Source: CAYZJR01 sp964503045 (GTDB lineage Bacteria > Cyanobacteriota > Vampirovibrionia > Obscuribacterales > Obscuribacteraceae). Taken from it: a DNA stretch of 64,000 nucleotides. The translations under genes were made by a program, and so were the position numbers. The notes beneath the pieces were generated by a model. That model was given only the letters and a program-made list of their open reading frames with translations. It was not told the DNA's origin and searched no databases. How positions within the stretch are numbered: position 1 is the first letter of the stretch; each line of letters begins with the position of its first letter. The stretch lies in assembly GCA_964503045.1 (NCBI GenBank), contig CAZCZI010000006.1, positions 62,001-126,000 on the forward strand, given 5' to 3'. Shown one piece after another: positions 34,808 to 43,379 of the stretch.

Positions 34808-35518
34808 TTGCATTGCGATCGCATAGCCTTCAAGTCTGAAACTGCCTACCTTCTGGATATCGCAGCCAATCACAGCTGCGCATCGCATCCTCTGTTTTCA
34901 ACGCTGGAAGAAGCGCCCATCACTGTTTCCAAAGCCGCGGCACTTTTGAGGAACTACGATGCTCACGCCGGAGTTTTGAGGCGGCTTCTGTTGAAGGCAG
35001 CATCGATCATGCCTGAAGACGCTGCCTGCTACGTTTTGGAAAATGTGCGAAACGAATACGGCAATGGAGACCCCGACAAAAGGCACGAACTTCAGTTATT
35101 GGATCTCGCCTGGCAAGCAGGTGTCACACAAGAGCAGTATCGCCAGATAAAAGTTGAGGCCGCGGTTAAAAGATTTATACGTTTGGTGGTTCCACTTTAC
35201 TTTCCGCGGAAAAATGGGGTTCCTAAAGAACTCTCTCGACCTGCCATCGCATCTGGTGCAATCACCGCGACAGAGATTCTGGCAGTCGCAGAGTTTACTT
35301 CAATGCAGAAAGCGTTCGCGAAACTTGGCTTGGCTAGCCACGTTTGGTTCGATCACGTGGCAGTCGAATGTTCGCATACCGACGATTCGCTCGCGCTGGT
35401 CAACTATTTCGTCGAGCGCAAAGGCCAACTTGCCGCAGTCGAGTTTGGTCTAAAAGGCGTTTTAGATGCAAACGAACATCTATACGATGGACTACTAAAA
35501 GCATACTTGAGTGCGTAA
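34808..35518 (+). CDS. Haem-oxygenase-like fold protein, candidate diiron enzyme
   Basis: A 236-residue helical protein. The pattern ENVRNEYGNGDPDKRHELQLLDLA (Glu then His at 11 residues) and WFDHVAVECSHTDDSLALVNYF (Glu, His, Asp spacing) resembles the iron-containing haem-oxygenase-like oxidase family and the TENA/PqqC fold. Candidate iron ligands are therefore present, though the first-helix ligand is less clear. The start is TTG at 34808, five bases after trxB; no in-frame ATG lies nearby. Position between trxB and ppk1 suggests co-expression, and thioredoxin reductase could supply electrons. Substrate unknown. Confidence 0.6.
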   Translation: MHCDRIAFKSETAYLLDIAANHSCASHPLFSTLEEAPITVSKAAALLRNYDAHAGVLRRLLLKAASIMPEDAACYVLENVRNEYGNGDPDKRHELQLLDLAWQAGVTQEQYRQIKVEAAVKRFIRLVVPLYFPRKNGVPKELSRPAIASGAITATEILAVAEFTSMQKAFAKLGLASHVWFDHVAVECSHTDDSLALVNYFVERKGQLAAVEFGLKGVLDANEHLYDGLLKAYLSA

Positions 35519-35535
35519 TCCTTTATAATCTTTGC

Positions 35536-37731
35536 ATGACATTGAAAGAGGCCAGCGATTCGGCGATGAGCGAAGAGATCCCTTCAGCCGGGACTCACAC
35601 CAGCCATTCTGATTCCCCATCGCAAGACGAGGACCGCCCGCGCCTTGACAACCCCAGTTTGTACGTAAATCGCGAACTGAGCCTGCTTGCGTTCCAATGG
35701 CGTGTGTTGGAAGAGGCGCAAGACCAGAGCAACCCGCTTCTTGAGCGCTTCAAGTTTCTCTCCATCGTTGGCTCCAACCTCGATGAGTTCTTCATGGTTC
35801 GCGTCGCCGGTCTCAAACGCCAGCTAGAAGCCGGCAACGCCAGAGTCGGAATCGACGGCTTGACTCCCAGCGTTCAACTCGAGGCGATTAGAACCGAAAT
35901 CATTCAGCTCTACGATCGAGCTCACCAATGCCTGAAAGACGAGCTGCTTCCGGCCTTGGATCACAACGACATTCACATCGTCAAGTTCGCTACCTTGGAC
36001 GACCAAAGGAAGGAACAAGTCAAAGAATACTTCCTGCAAAACATTTTCCCGGTTTTGACACCGTTGGGATTTGATCCGGCCCACCCGTTCCCACATATTT
36101 CAAACTTGAGTCTCAACCTCGCAGTGCTCATTCGCGGCAAGGATGGACACGATCGTTTCGCGCGGCTGAAGATACCAGATACGCTACCGCAACTGATTTG
36201 TGTCGACGGACCGATTACGCCTGCAAATAAGCACTCTGGGCGGCAATCGTCCTTCATGTGGTTGGACGAAGTGATAGGCGCCAACCTCGACATACTCTTT
36301 GCCGGTATGGAAGTTCTCGAAGCACACCCATTCCATATCACTCGCGACGCCGAGATGGAAATCCAGGAGTGGGAAGCCGGCGACTTGCTCGAAACCACGG
36401 AAGAAGGCATTCGCCAACGTCGTTTCGGCGATGTCGTCAGACTGATCGTCGACCACCAGATGCCGTCGAAGATTCTCGACATTCTCATTCACAATCTCGA
36501 AATCGATCAAAGCGACGTTTACATGGTGGAAGGTCGCATTCCGCTCAGCGTTCTGAGATACATAGGTTCGCTCGATCGACCTGATTTGAAGTACCCGCCA
36601 TTTCTTCCTGCGATTCCAGCTGTGTTGAACCCTGATTCGCAAGAAGACGACATCTTCACCGCTATTCGCAAACGGGATATTCTGCTGCATCACCCATACG
36701 ATTCATTCTCACCCATGGTCAAGTTTTTGACTCAGGCAGCAAGAGATCCTGCGGTGCTCGCAATCAAAATGACTTTGTATCGCGTCGGTCAAAACTCGCC
36801 CGTGGTTGAAGCATTGCTTGATGCGATGGAGCACGGAAAGCAAGTCGCAGTACTGGTGGAACTCAAAGCGCGCTTTGACGAACGCAGCAACATTGAATGG
36901 GCGAGGGCGCTGGAACGCGAAGGCGTGCACGTCGTGTACGGACTTCTAGGATTGAAGATTCACTCCAAAGTAGCAATGGTGGTAAGAAAAGAAAGCGACC
37001 AGATAAGGCGCTATTTACATATCGGAACCGGCAACTACAACCCGGTTACGGCCCACCTTTACACGGACCTCGGAATCTTTACAGCCAATGAAGCCATCGC
37101 ATCTGATGTCACCGATTTATTCAACTATTTGACTGGTTACTCCGAAAAGCAAAACTTCCGCAAGCTCTTGGTGTCGCCGATTAACCTGCGCGAGCGCTTC
37201 GAATCCCTGATTCGACGCGAGATCGAACAACATAAGCGCGGCAAGGAAGGTCGCTTGATCTTCAAGACGAACTCACTCGTCGACGATCGCATCATCAAAC
37301 TTCTGTACGAAGCGGCACAAGCCGGTGTGAAGGTCGATTTGATCGTTCGCGGTATTTGCTGCCTGCGTCCGGACATTCCCAAGATCTCCGAAAACATTCG
37401 TGTCATCAGTATTGTCGGAAGGTTCTTGGAACACAGCCGCATCTATTATTTCCACAATGGCGGCGACGAAGAAATTTTCATCGGCAGCGCCGACATGATG
37501 CCGCGCAATTTGGATCGACGAGTCGAAGTTCTAACACCTGTCGAAGACCCACGCCTCGCCCGCTTCTTGCGCGAGGAGGTTTTGACCACGTATTTGGCCG
37601 ACAACATCAAGGCTCGCTACATGCAAGCCGATGGCTCATACGTGCGTAACTTCGTGCCAGGCGACAAGCCGATTAGCAGCCAGACCGCTTTCGTTGGTCG
37701 CAAGATCACACGCGAGTGGGAAAAACCTTAA
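35536..37731 (+). CDS. ppk1: Polyphosphate kinase 1
   Basis: Makes long-chain polyphosphate from ATP, reversibly, at the membrane or in granules. The 731-residue protein shows the N-terminal domain (LYVNRELSLLAFQWRVLEEA, SNLDEFFMVRVAG) and the two phospholipase-D-like catalytic domains. GLKIHSKVAM contains the expected autophosphorylated His476, and HIGTGNYNPVTAHLYTDLG and IFIGSADMMPRNLDRRVEVL follow. A TATAAT at 35523-35528 is only 7 nt before this ATG, so the message may be leaderless or may start translation at the ATG at 35566. The upstream in-frame extension to 35344 overlaps the preceding gene and looks spurious. Confidence 0.95.
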   Translation: MTLKEASDSAMSEEIPSAGTHTSHSDSPSQDEDRPRLDNPSLYVNRELSLLAFQWRVLEEAQDQSNPLLERFKFLSIVGSNLDEFFMVRVAGLKRQLEAGNARVGIDGLTPSVQLEAIRTEIIQLYDRAHQCLKDELLPALDHNDIHIVKFATLDDQRKEQVKEYFLQNIFPVLTPLGFDPAHPFPHISNLSLNLAVLIRGKDGHDRFARLKIPDTLPQLICVDGPITPANKHSGRQSSFMWLDEVIGANLDILFAGMEVLEAHPFHITRDAEMEIQEWEAGDLLETTEEGIRQRRFGDVVRLIVDHQMPSKILDILIHNLEIDQSDVYMVEGRIPLSVLRYIGSLDRPDLKYPPFLPAIPAVLNPDSQEDDIFTAIRKRDILLHHPYDSFSPMVKFLTQAARDPAVLAIKMTLYRVGQNSPVVEALLDAMEHGKQVAVLVELKARFDERSNIEWARALEREGVHVVYGLLGLKIHSKVAMVVRKESDQIRRYLHIGTGNYNPVTAHLYTDLGIFTANEAIASDVTDLFNYLTGYSEKQNFRKLLVSPINLRERFESLIRREIEQHKRGKEGRLIFKTNSLVDDRIIKLLYEAAQAGVKVDLIVRGICCLRPDIPKISENIRVISIVGRFLEHSRIYYFHNGGDEEIFIGSADMMPRNLDRRVEVLTPVEDPRLARFLREEVLTTYLADNIKARYMQADGSYVRNFVPGDKPISSQTAFVGRKITREWEKP

Positions 37732-37815
37732 CGACCACCCAATCTTAATCTCGAATCTTGCAAATAGCATCTATGATAAAGTCCGGTTCGGTTTCGTCTC
37801 CAAGCGATTTCAAGA

Positions 37816-39975
37816 ATGGAAGCTGCTCAAATTAACTCCGCCAATGGCGCAAAAAAATATCCTTGGCTGCCGTTGTTCTTGATAAGTTTCGCCTCCCTCT
37901 TCTTTGAAGTTCTCATAATTCGGTGGGTTTCTTCAGAAGTTCGGATTTTTTCCTACTTCAAGAACTTGATTTTGATGGGCGCATTCGTCGGGCTGGGGCT
38001 CGGGTGTGCCTTCGGCGCCGTCGGCTCGACGCAAGGCGAAGCCAAAAAGGGCAAATCACAGAGCATGACGGTAGTCATTCCGCTGCTCATCCTCATCCTT
38101 GCAGTTCTCCTCGCCACCGCCCAACAAAGCGGACTCACCGACATCAATTTCCTCATCACCCCAGACACTTTCAACTGGTTTCCTCGCTCGGCCGCCGTCT
38201 CTTCGCTTCCTCAACTCGAAATCAACGTAATATGGGTGATCGGAGTTTTTCTTTTGATCGTCACCATATTCGATGCCATCGGACAGCAGCTCGGCATCGA
38301 GATGGCAAAGTACGATCCCTTGCATGGCTATGCCGTCAACTTGGGCGGCAGTCTTGCCGGCTGTATCTTCTACGCGCTGCTCGCCTACATCGGCACTTCT
38401 CCCGGCATCTGGCTTTCGATCGGCTGCGCCTGCCTGATGTATTTTCAACGGAAGATCTGGCAGATCGCGCTCTTTGTTGTGGCGATTGTCATAGCATTTT
38501 GCGCCAGCTCGAGCAGCCACTGGTCGCCATATTATCGGATAGATCTCTTTCCTTACATGTCCAACGAAGAACTCTCGGGACAGAAGAGCATTTATCGGCT
38601 GGGCACGAAATTGGAAGTGAACCACGCCCTTTTCCAGGCGACGGTCGATCTCAGCGACCGTTATCTGCAAGAGCATCCTGACGCGAAAGGAATCTCAGAG
38701 TTCGGCACTTACAATTTTCCCTACGAGGCGAGGCCGAATCCATCAACCGTTCTCATCATGGGCGGTGGCACCGGCAATGACGCAGCATCGGCGATTCGCC
38801 ATGGGGCAAAGAGCATCGACATGGTGGAGATTGACCAGGTCATTCTGCAAATCGGGCGCGAGATTCATCCGGAAAAACCCTATGACAATCCCAGTGTTCA
38901 TCAGTTCGTCAATGACGCCAGGGCGTTTCTCGCCTCCACGCAAAACAAATACGATCTGATCGTCTTCGGTTTCGTCGACTCGCACACTGCGTTTTCCACC
39001 GTCTCGTCCGTTCGTCTGGACAATTATCTCTACACAAAAGAAAGCCTTCAAGAAGCGACAAAACACCTGACGCCCGACGGCGTTGCCGCCCTCAGTTTCG
39101 CGGCGGGACCGCCGTGGCTTCGCGCCAGGCTTTATCAGATGGTCAAATCGGTTATTGGCGAAGAGCCGCTGGCCATGAGCAGCACCCTCGGCAATCCGAA
39201 CTCCATCATACTTTTGTGGGGTCCCGGCTTGAAACAAACGCGAGCTGTCCTCGAAAAGACCCGCGCCGGACAATTGATACCAGTTTCCACCCTCTCACCG
39301 GCCGTGGAGCTATGCACTGACGACTGGCCATTCCTCTACCAGCAGAAGCGCGAGATTCTGCCGACCTATGCCATCATGCTCGGCTTTTTGATATTGCTAT
39401 CCAGCATTATGATTATCACCCGCTTCCGTCTCGATCCGAAATCATTCGTATCCTCCGGTCAATTCTTTTTCCTGGGTGCAGGCTTCCTTCTGCTCGAGAC
39501 ACGCGCGATGCTCACGACCTCGCTCCTCTTCGGATCTACCTGGATCGTCAACTCCATCGTCATCTCAGCTGTTCTGATAATGGCTCTGGGAGCCAACTGG
39601 ATTGTTTCCAAATACAGAAACTTACCTGAGTGGATCGGTTACACGGGCATTTTTGCTTCCTTGCTCTTTATGTACTGCACGCCACCGTCCGTGGTGATGG
39701 AGCTTCCCCTCGCGCTGAGACTGATCGCCGGACTGTTTTTGGTAGGACTTCCATTCTTCTTTTCAGGCATTGTTTTCTCCCGGGCCTTCGCCGGCGTAAA
39801 AGACCCGGCTCGAGTGCTGGGAATCAACATCCTCGGCGCCGTGCTCGGCGGCTGCCTCGAATATTTCTCAGTCGTAATTGGCTCAAACAATCTGCTTCTG
39901 ATGGCTATGGCGATTTACGCAGTCTCCATTCTGTGCAAGTTACTGCCTTCCGCCAGAAGTGACAAAACGGCGTAA
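37816..39975 (+). CDS. Membrane-bound spermidine-synthase-like protein
   Basis: A 719-residue protein with about 6-7 membrane segments at the start (LPLFLISFASLFFEVLIIRWV onward), a soluble methyltransferase/aminopropyltransferase-like domain in the middle, and further membrane segments at the end. The soluble domain has VLIMGGGTGNDAASAIRHGAKSIDMVEID (nucleotide/SAM-type loop with acidic end) and NDARAFLASTQNKYDLIVFGFVDSHTA, as in polyamine aminopropyltransferases. Such membrane fusions are widespread in bacteria and their substrate is not established. It follows ppk1 by 85 bp. Confidence 0.8.
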   Translation: MEAAQINSANGAKKYPWLPLFLISFASLFFEVLIIRWVSSEVRIFSYFKNLILMGAFVGLGLGCAFGAVGSTQGEAKKGKSQSMTVVIPLLILILAVLLATAQQSGLTDINFLITPDTFNWFPRSAAVSSLPQLEINVIWVIGVFLLIVTIFDAIGQQLGIEMAKYDPLHGYAVNLGGSLAGCIFYALLAYIGTSPGIWLSIGCACLMYFQRKIWQIALFVVAIVIAFCASSSSHWSPYYRIDLFPYMSNEELSGQKSIYRLGTKLEVNHALFQATVDLSDRYLQEHPDAKGISEFGTYNFPYEARPNPSTVLIMGGGTGNDAASAIRHGAKSIDMVEIDQVILQIGREIHPEKPYDNPSVHQFVNDARAFLASTQNKYDLIVFGFVDSHTAFSTVSSVRLDNYLYTKESLQEATKHLTPDGVAALSFAAGPPWLRARLYQMVKSVIGEEPLAMSSTLGNPNSIILLWGPGLKQTRAVLEKTRAGQLIPVSTLSPAVELCTDDWPFLYQQKREILPTYAIMLGFLILLSSIMIITRFRLDPKSFVSSGQFFFLGAGFLLLETRAMLTTSLLFGSTWIVNSIVISAVLIMALGANWIVSKYRNLPEWIGYTGIFASLLFMYCTPPSVVMELPLALRLIAGLFLVGLPFFFSGIVFSRAFAGVKDPARVLGINILGAVLGGCLEYFSVVIGSNNLLLMAMAIYAVSILCKLLPSARSDKTA

Positions 39976-40003
39976 ATTCGGTCACCATCATCGTCTCATG
40001 ATG

Positions 40004-41167
40004 CTACCGACATGCCTCTGCTGCCGGCTGCGCGAAACGATCGACGCTGAACATGTCGATTGGGTAAGGCGTTTTACGTTCTATCGCCAGATTACAGGCG
40101 ATTTCGCCTACAACGGAAGCGAATTTGAAGCCGTGACCCGAGCATGGTGAGACAAGAAGCACAGACTCCTTTCCTGGCACCCAATCGATTATGAATTCAT
40201 GATCCGAGGTATTGGTGTACAAGCAAGTCTTACCGGGGATCATCTCGCCGTTTGCCTGTGGCAGCCGCTTTTCGACATACCGGCGAACGATTTCGATTGG
40301 TCCCGGTTCCAAATCGAAGGTTCGAGTCTCCGCGGTTGTCGGCAAGCCAGTTCGATGCGATGCGATCTTCACAGCTTGCATTTCATGCATGGGAAAGCCG
40401 TAGATCACCACATCTTTGGCAGTGTCGATGCCATAATCGATAAAGACCGGGAAGGAACCCTTCCTGAACAACTCCGGCTTCAATGGCTTGAAGAACAGAT
40501 ATTGCTCCTTCACCACACGCAAATCGAGCTTCAGCCCCATCTGCTCCATCAGTGGCCCAGCCCAGGCTCCGGCAGTTACAATCACCTTATTTGCAGAAAT
40601 CGTCTCGGTTGGAGTGACAATCTCCGCTTTGTTCCCATCACCCGAAATTGAGAGGACCTCGCAATTATCCATGTACGAACAGCCAAATCTGATGGCTGTT
40701 TCCACCATTTTCTTTACGCACAGAGATGCGTCTAAGATTCCGGCGTCACTTTGATAGAGTCCGATTTCGTGATCGCCTATCGTCCACTGCGGGAATTTTT
40801 CGCGAACCTGAGAAGCCGATAATTGCTGGTATTTCACGCCATTGGCTGCGAGACTGGCCATGCGTTCTTGAATTTCTTGATTGTCGTTGCTTCCAAGATC
40901 GAGACCACCGGTGGTATCAAGCACTTGCTTACCGCAATCGCCTTCGAGTTCTCTCCAGAGGTCCATGGCTGAACCTGCAAGCGCAACATAAGTGGGGTGT
41001 CCATACGCCAATCTGAAGATTCTGCTGTTGCCGTGCGAGCTGCCGTTTTCGTGTCCGACTTCGAACTGCTCGATGAGGAGAACCGACTTTTGCTTCTTCG
41101 CCAAGCGGTACGCCGTGGCGCTGCCCATCGCGCCCGCGCCGACTACGACAAAATCAAAATGCTTCAC
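40004..41167 (-). CDS. FAD-dependent amine oxidase, monomeric sarcosine / N-methyltryptophan oxidase type
   Basis: A 387-residue flavoprotein that would oxidise a secondary amine to an imine with release of H2O2. It opens with FDFVVVGAGAMGSATAYRLAKK and ARG-type EQFEVGHENGSSHGNSRIFR, a region strongly conserved in this family. GKTCLYTNTSDHEFIIDWVP contains the cysteine expected to hold FAD covalently, and SPCSGHGFKFASVVGEI closes the domain. The substrate (sarcosine, N-methyltryptophan, pipecolate or other) cannot be decided. It converges on the membrane spermidine-synthase-like gene, 28 bp away. Confidence 0.9.
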   Translation of the reverse strand: MKHFDFVVVGAGAMGSATAYRLAKKQKSVLLIEQFEVGHENGSSHGNSRIFRLAYGHPTYVALAGSAMDLWRELEGDCGKQVLDTTGGLDLGSNDNQEIQERMASLAANGVKYQQLSASQVREKFPQWTIGDHEIGLYQSDAGILDASLCVKKMVETAIRFGCSYMDNCEVLSISGDGNKAEIVTPTETISANKVIVTAGAWAGPLMEQMGLKLDLRVVKEQYLFFKPLKPELFRKGSFPVFIDYGIDTAKDVVIYGFPMHEMQAVKIASHRTGLPTTAETRTFDLEPGPIEIVRRYVEKRLPQANGEMIPGKTCLYTNTSDHEFIIDWVPGKESVLLVSPCSGHGFKFASVVGEIACNLAIERKTPYPIDMFSVDRFAQPAAEACR

Positions 41168-41203
41168 TGAGGTACCTCTGTATTCCCGCGTGTTACCCGT
41201 TTG

Positions 41204-41953
41204 CTAGTCTATGCCGACGGTTTCGTCCTCTTCCACTTCGCCTTCCGCATCCCACTCCGGCGGATCATCAAGGCGCTGAATGGTTTTCCACATGTTGAGC
41301 GCCCACTCTTTATCCTTCTCGTCGTCGAAATAAAACGACACTGCCAAAAGCGACCCTCGGCTTGCAGTCAGGGTGTTGAGACCCCAGTACGTTCTGCCGG
41401 CATCATCTTCTGGCAACAGATAAGCGTGGCTGACCAGATCATCTTCATCAATGTCAAACGTCTCCTGAGGCTCTCGCACACGGTCTGCAAGCATCGCTTC
41501 AATGGCTGTGACTTCTTCGCCCAACTCCGTATCAAACACATCGATGTAGACCGTATGACCTGGTCGCCAATAAACCAAAGAACCGTTTTCGAATCGGCAT
41601 TGGAAATCGGCATCAACGGCAAATGTCCAGTCTTCCGAAATGTACGGCTCAATTACCTCGATGCCGGTTTCGAGATCGCGAAACAGTTCGCCCTCGTCCT
41701 CACGTTCGATTTCAGAACCGACCCGCGATGCCAAAACCTTAACCAGCTGCGGGTCCTTATCGACCAAACTCTCGAGCGAGATGAGACTGATGTTTTCCGG
41801 ATCTTCAACATAGCTGTCATCTTCGTCTCCGACGAAGACTCGCCAACCGCTGTCGCCGGCACGATCCGGGCTCTCTCGGTAGAGCCAGCCGACGCGTTGG
41901 TCCGGCTCCATAGCTCTCTTGCTTATAAGCGCATACAAACTGTCGAGTTTCAC
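41204..41953 (-). CDS. DUF2185 (Imm33-like) two-domain protein
   Basis: About 250 residues, very acidic. The N-terminal half matches DUF2185: LISKRAMEPDQRVGWLYRESPDRAGDSGWRVFVGDEDDSYVEDPENISL. This domain also occurs in predicted toxin-immunity proteins. The C-terminal half (about residues 100-230, with YWRPGHTVYIDVFDTELGEEVTAIEAML and LLPEDDAGRTYWGLNTL) is a separate domain I do not recognise. No toxin gene is adjacent, so immunity is not supported by context. I place the start at GTG 41953 after GGAG; a TTG at 41971 is the alternative. Confidence 0.7.
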   Translation of the reverse strand: MKLDSLYALISKRAMEPDQRVGWLYRESPDRAGDSGWRVFVGDEDDSYVEDPENISLISLESLVDKDPQLVKVLASRVGSEIEREDEGELFRDLETGIEVIEPYISEDWTFAVDADFQCRFENGSLVYWRPGHTVYIDVFDTELGEEVTAIEAMLADRVREPQETFDIDEDDLVSHAYLLPEDDAGRTYWGLNTLTASRGSLLAVSFYFDDEKDKEWALNMWKTIQRLDDPPEWDAEGEVEEDETVGID

Positions 41954-42048
41954 ATTCACTCCAAGTGTCAAGTATGTGGATTCCGCCTAAAAATACCAAG
42001 TTCGCAAGCATGTAGCATGAGAAGCTATACAAGCAAACTTGACATCAA

Positions 42049-43299
42049 ATGCCCCGTGTGGTTTTATCCAGGGTCGTGTCGGCAACAAATCTAAATTCAA
42101 ACGCCAAAGCCTCGTCGAGTTCTCTTGACCTCGGCGAGTTGCATGTCGGCATGGTGATGCGCGCCTTCTCGCCGCATGGTGGTCTCGAGCTTTATGCCCA
42201 CAAACTGATCGAAGGTTTGTTGGACAAAGGCGTCAGAGTCACCGTCATTTGCCAAAGCATCGAGTCGGAATTGAAACATCCCAACCTCGCGTTCATTGAG
42301 TTTGACAAGCCGCCCAAGGGGCTCTCGAAGGCTCAGCGGGTACAACAATTGTTCGACTCAGCCAATGAAGCTTTGAAGAAACATGGCGGTTCATTCTCAC
42401 TGGTTCACTCACAACACCTGCCGACTGAACTGGCAAACGTCGTCACGTTTCATAACCACACAGTAGGCAGACTCTCCGAAGTCGGCAAAGGCTGGGAACG
42501 CGCGCTCAACGACTTCAAAGTAAACTTCGCACCAGCATACAAGTTGCGCGACAAATTCGATGGAGTGCTCTGCCGCACCGCAGACTGCCTCATTTTTGTC
42601 TCCAAGCGCATGCAGGAGGATTACTACAAACGCTACAATCTTTCATCGGCATCGGCGCAAGCCAAAGAAGCGAAATCATATGTGGTGGCATACCCTGGCG
42701 CGTCGCTTCCGCCAGTCGATGAAACAATAACTGCCAAAAGTGAGCGTTCCAGCGGTATATTCACGTTTCTCTTTGTCGGAAAGGGATTCAGAAAAAAGGG
42801 TCTGGATGTTTTGTTTGAGTCATGTGCTCATTTAAGAAGGAACGGAAAAAACTTCCGCCTCATCATTGCCGGTTTGAAAGAGCGACCACTAGACAAGCTT
42901 CGCCTGACGGCATTGAACATCTCCGAAAACGTCGAGTACCTTGGCTTTCAAAAGGATATGGCAGCGGTTTACGCGCGCGCTCAAAGCATAATCTTGCCCT
43001 CGCGAATTGAACCGTTCGGCATGGCACCAGTGCAAGCGATGACGTTTGGATTGGTTCCGATTGTGAGTTCGGTCACTGGCGTCTGCGAAGTTTTGCATGA
43101 CGGCGAAGACGCTCTGTTTCTGAAAGATCACTTGAATTCTGTCGAGCTTGCGGCGCAGATGCAAAGATTAATGGAGGAAAAAGATCTTCTCGAAAAACTG
43201 TCGGCAAATTCCGTAGCGACAGCCAGGACCGTATCGTGGGAAGCCACCGTCAACCAGACCTTGAAGGCCTACGAAGTGGTAATGAGCGCTCGCAAATAA
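42049..43299 (+). CDS. Glycosyltransferase family 4
   Basis: A 416-residue retaining glycosyltransferase with a GT-B fold. HVGMVMRAFSPHGGLELYAHKLIEGLLDKG forms the acceptor-side loop. FTFLFVGKGFRKKGLDVLFESCAHL, VEYLGFQKDMAAVYARAQSIILPSRIEPFGMAPVQAMTFGLVPIVSSVTGV carry the EPFG-type Glu motif of the donor site. A long Ser-rich N-terminus precedes the fold, so the true start may be slightly downstream. It probably acts in cell-surface glycan synthesis, as do the other two glycosyltransferases in the window. Donor unknown. Confidence 0.9.
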   Translation: MPRVVLSRVVSATNLNSNAKASSSSLDLGELHVGMVMRAFSPHGGLELYAHKLIEGLLDKGVRVTVICQSIESELKHPNLAFIEFDKPPKGLSKAQRVQQLFDSANEALKKHGGSFSLVHSQHLPTELANVVTFHNHTVGRLSEVGKGWERALNDFKVNFAPAYKLRDKFDGVLCRTADCLIFVSKRMQEDYYKRYNLSSASAQAKEAKSYVVAYPGASLPPVDETITAKSERSSGIFTFLFVGKGFRKKGLDVLFESCAHLRRNGKNFRLIIAGLKERPLDKLRLTALNISENVEYLGFQKDMAAVYARAQSIILPSRIEPFGMAPVQAMTFGLVPIVSSVTGVCEVLHDGEDALFLKDHLNSVELAAQMQRLMEEKDLLEKLSANSVATARTVSWEATVNQTLKAYEVVMSARK

Positions 43300-43379
43300 C
43301 TAAATCAACCGAAGTTTTTTGTTACAAGATCTCTGGTTAAGAGCCTATAAAATAAGGAGCAAGAGACCGGAGGTGCATC

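Noticed and set aside
35344..35535. N-terminal extension of polyphosphate kinase
   Set aside because: The extra 64 residues are Arg-rich, overlap the preceding gene in another frame and do not resemble the kinase family.
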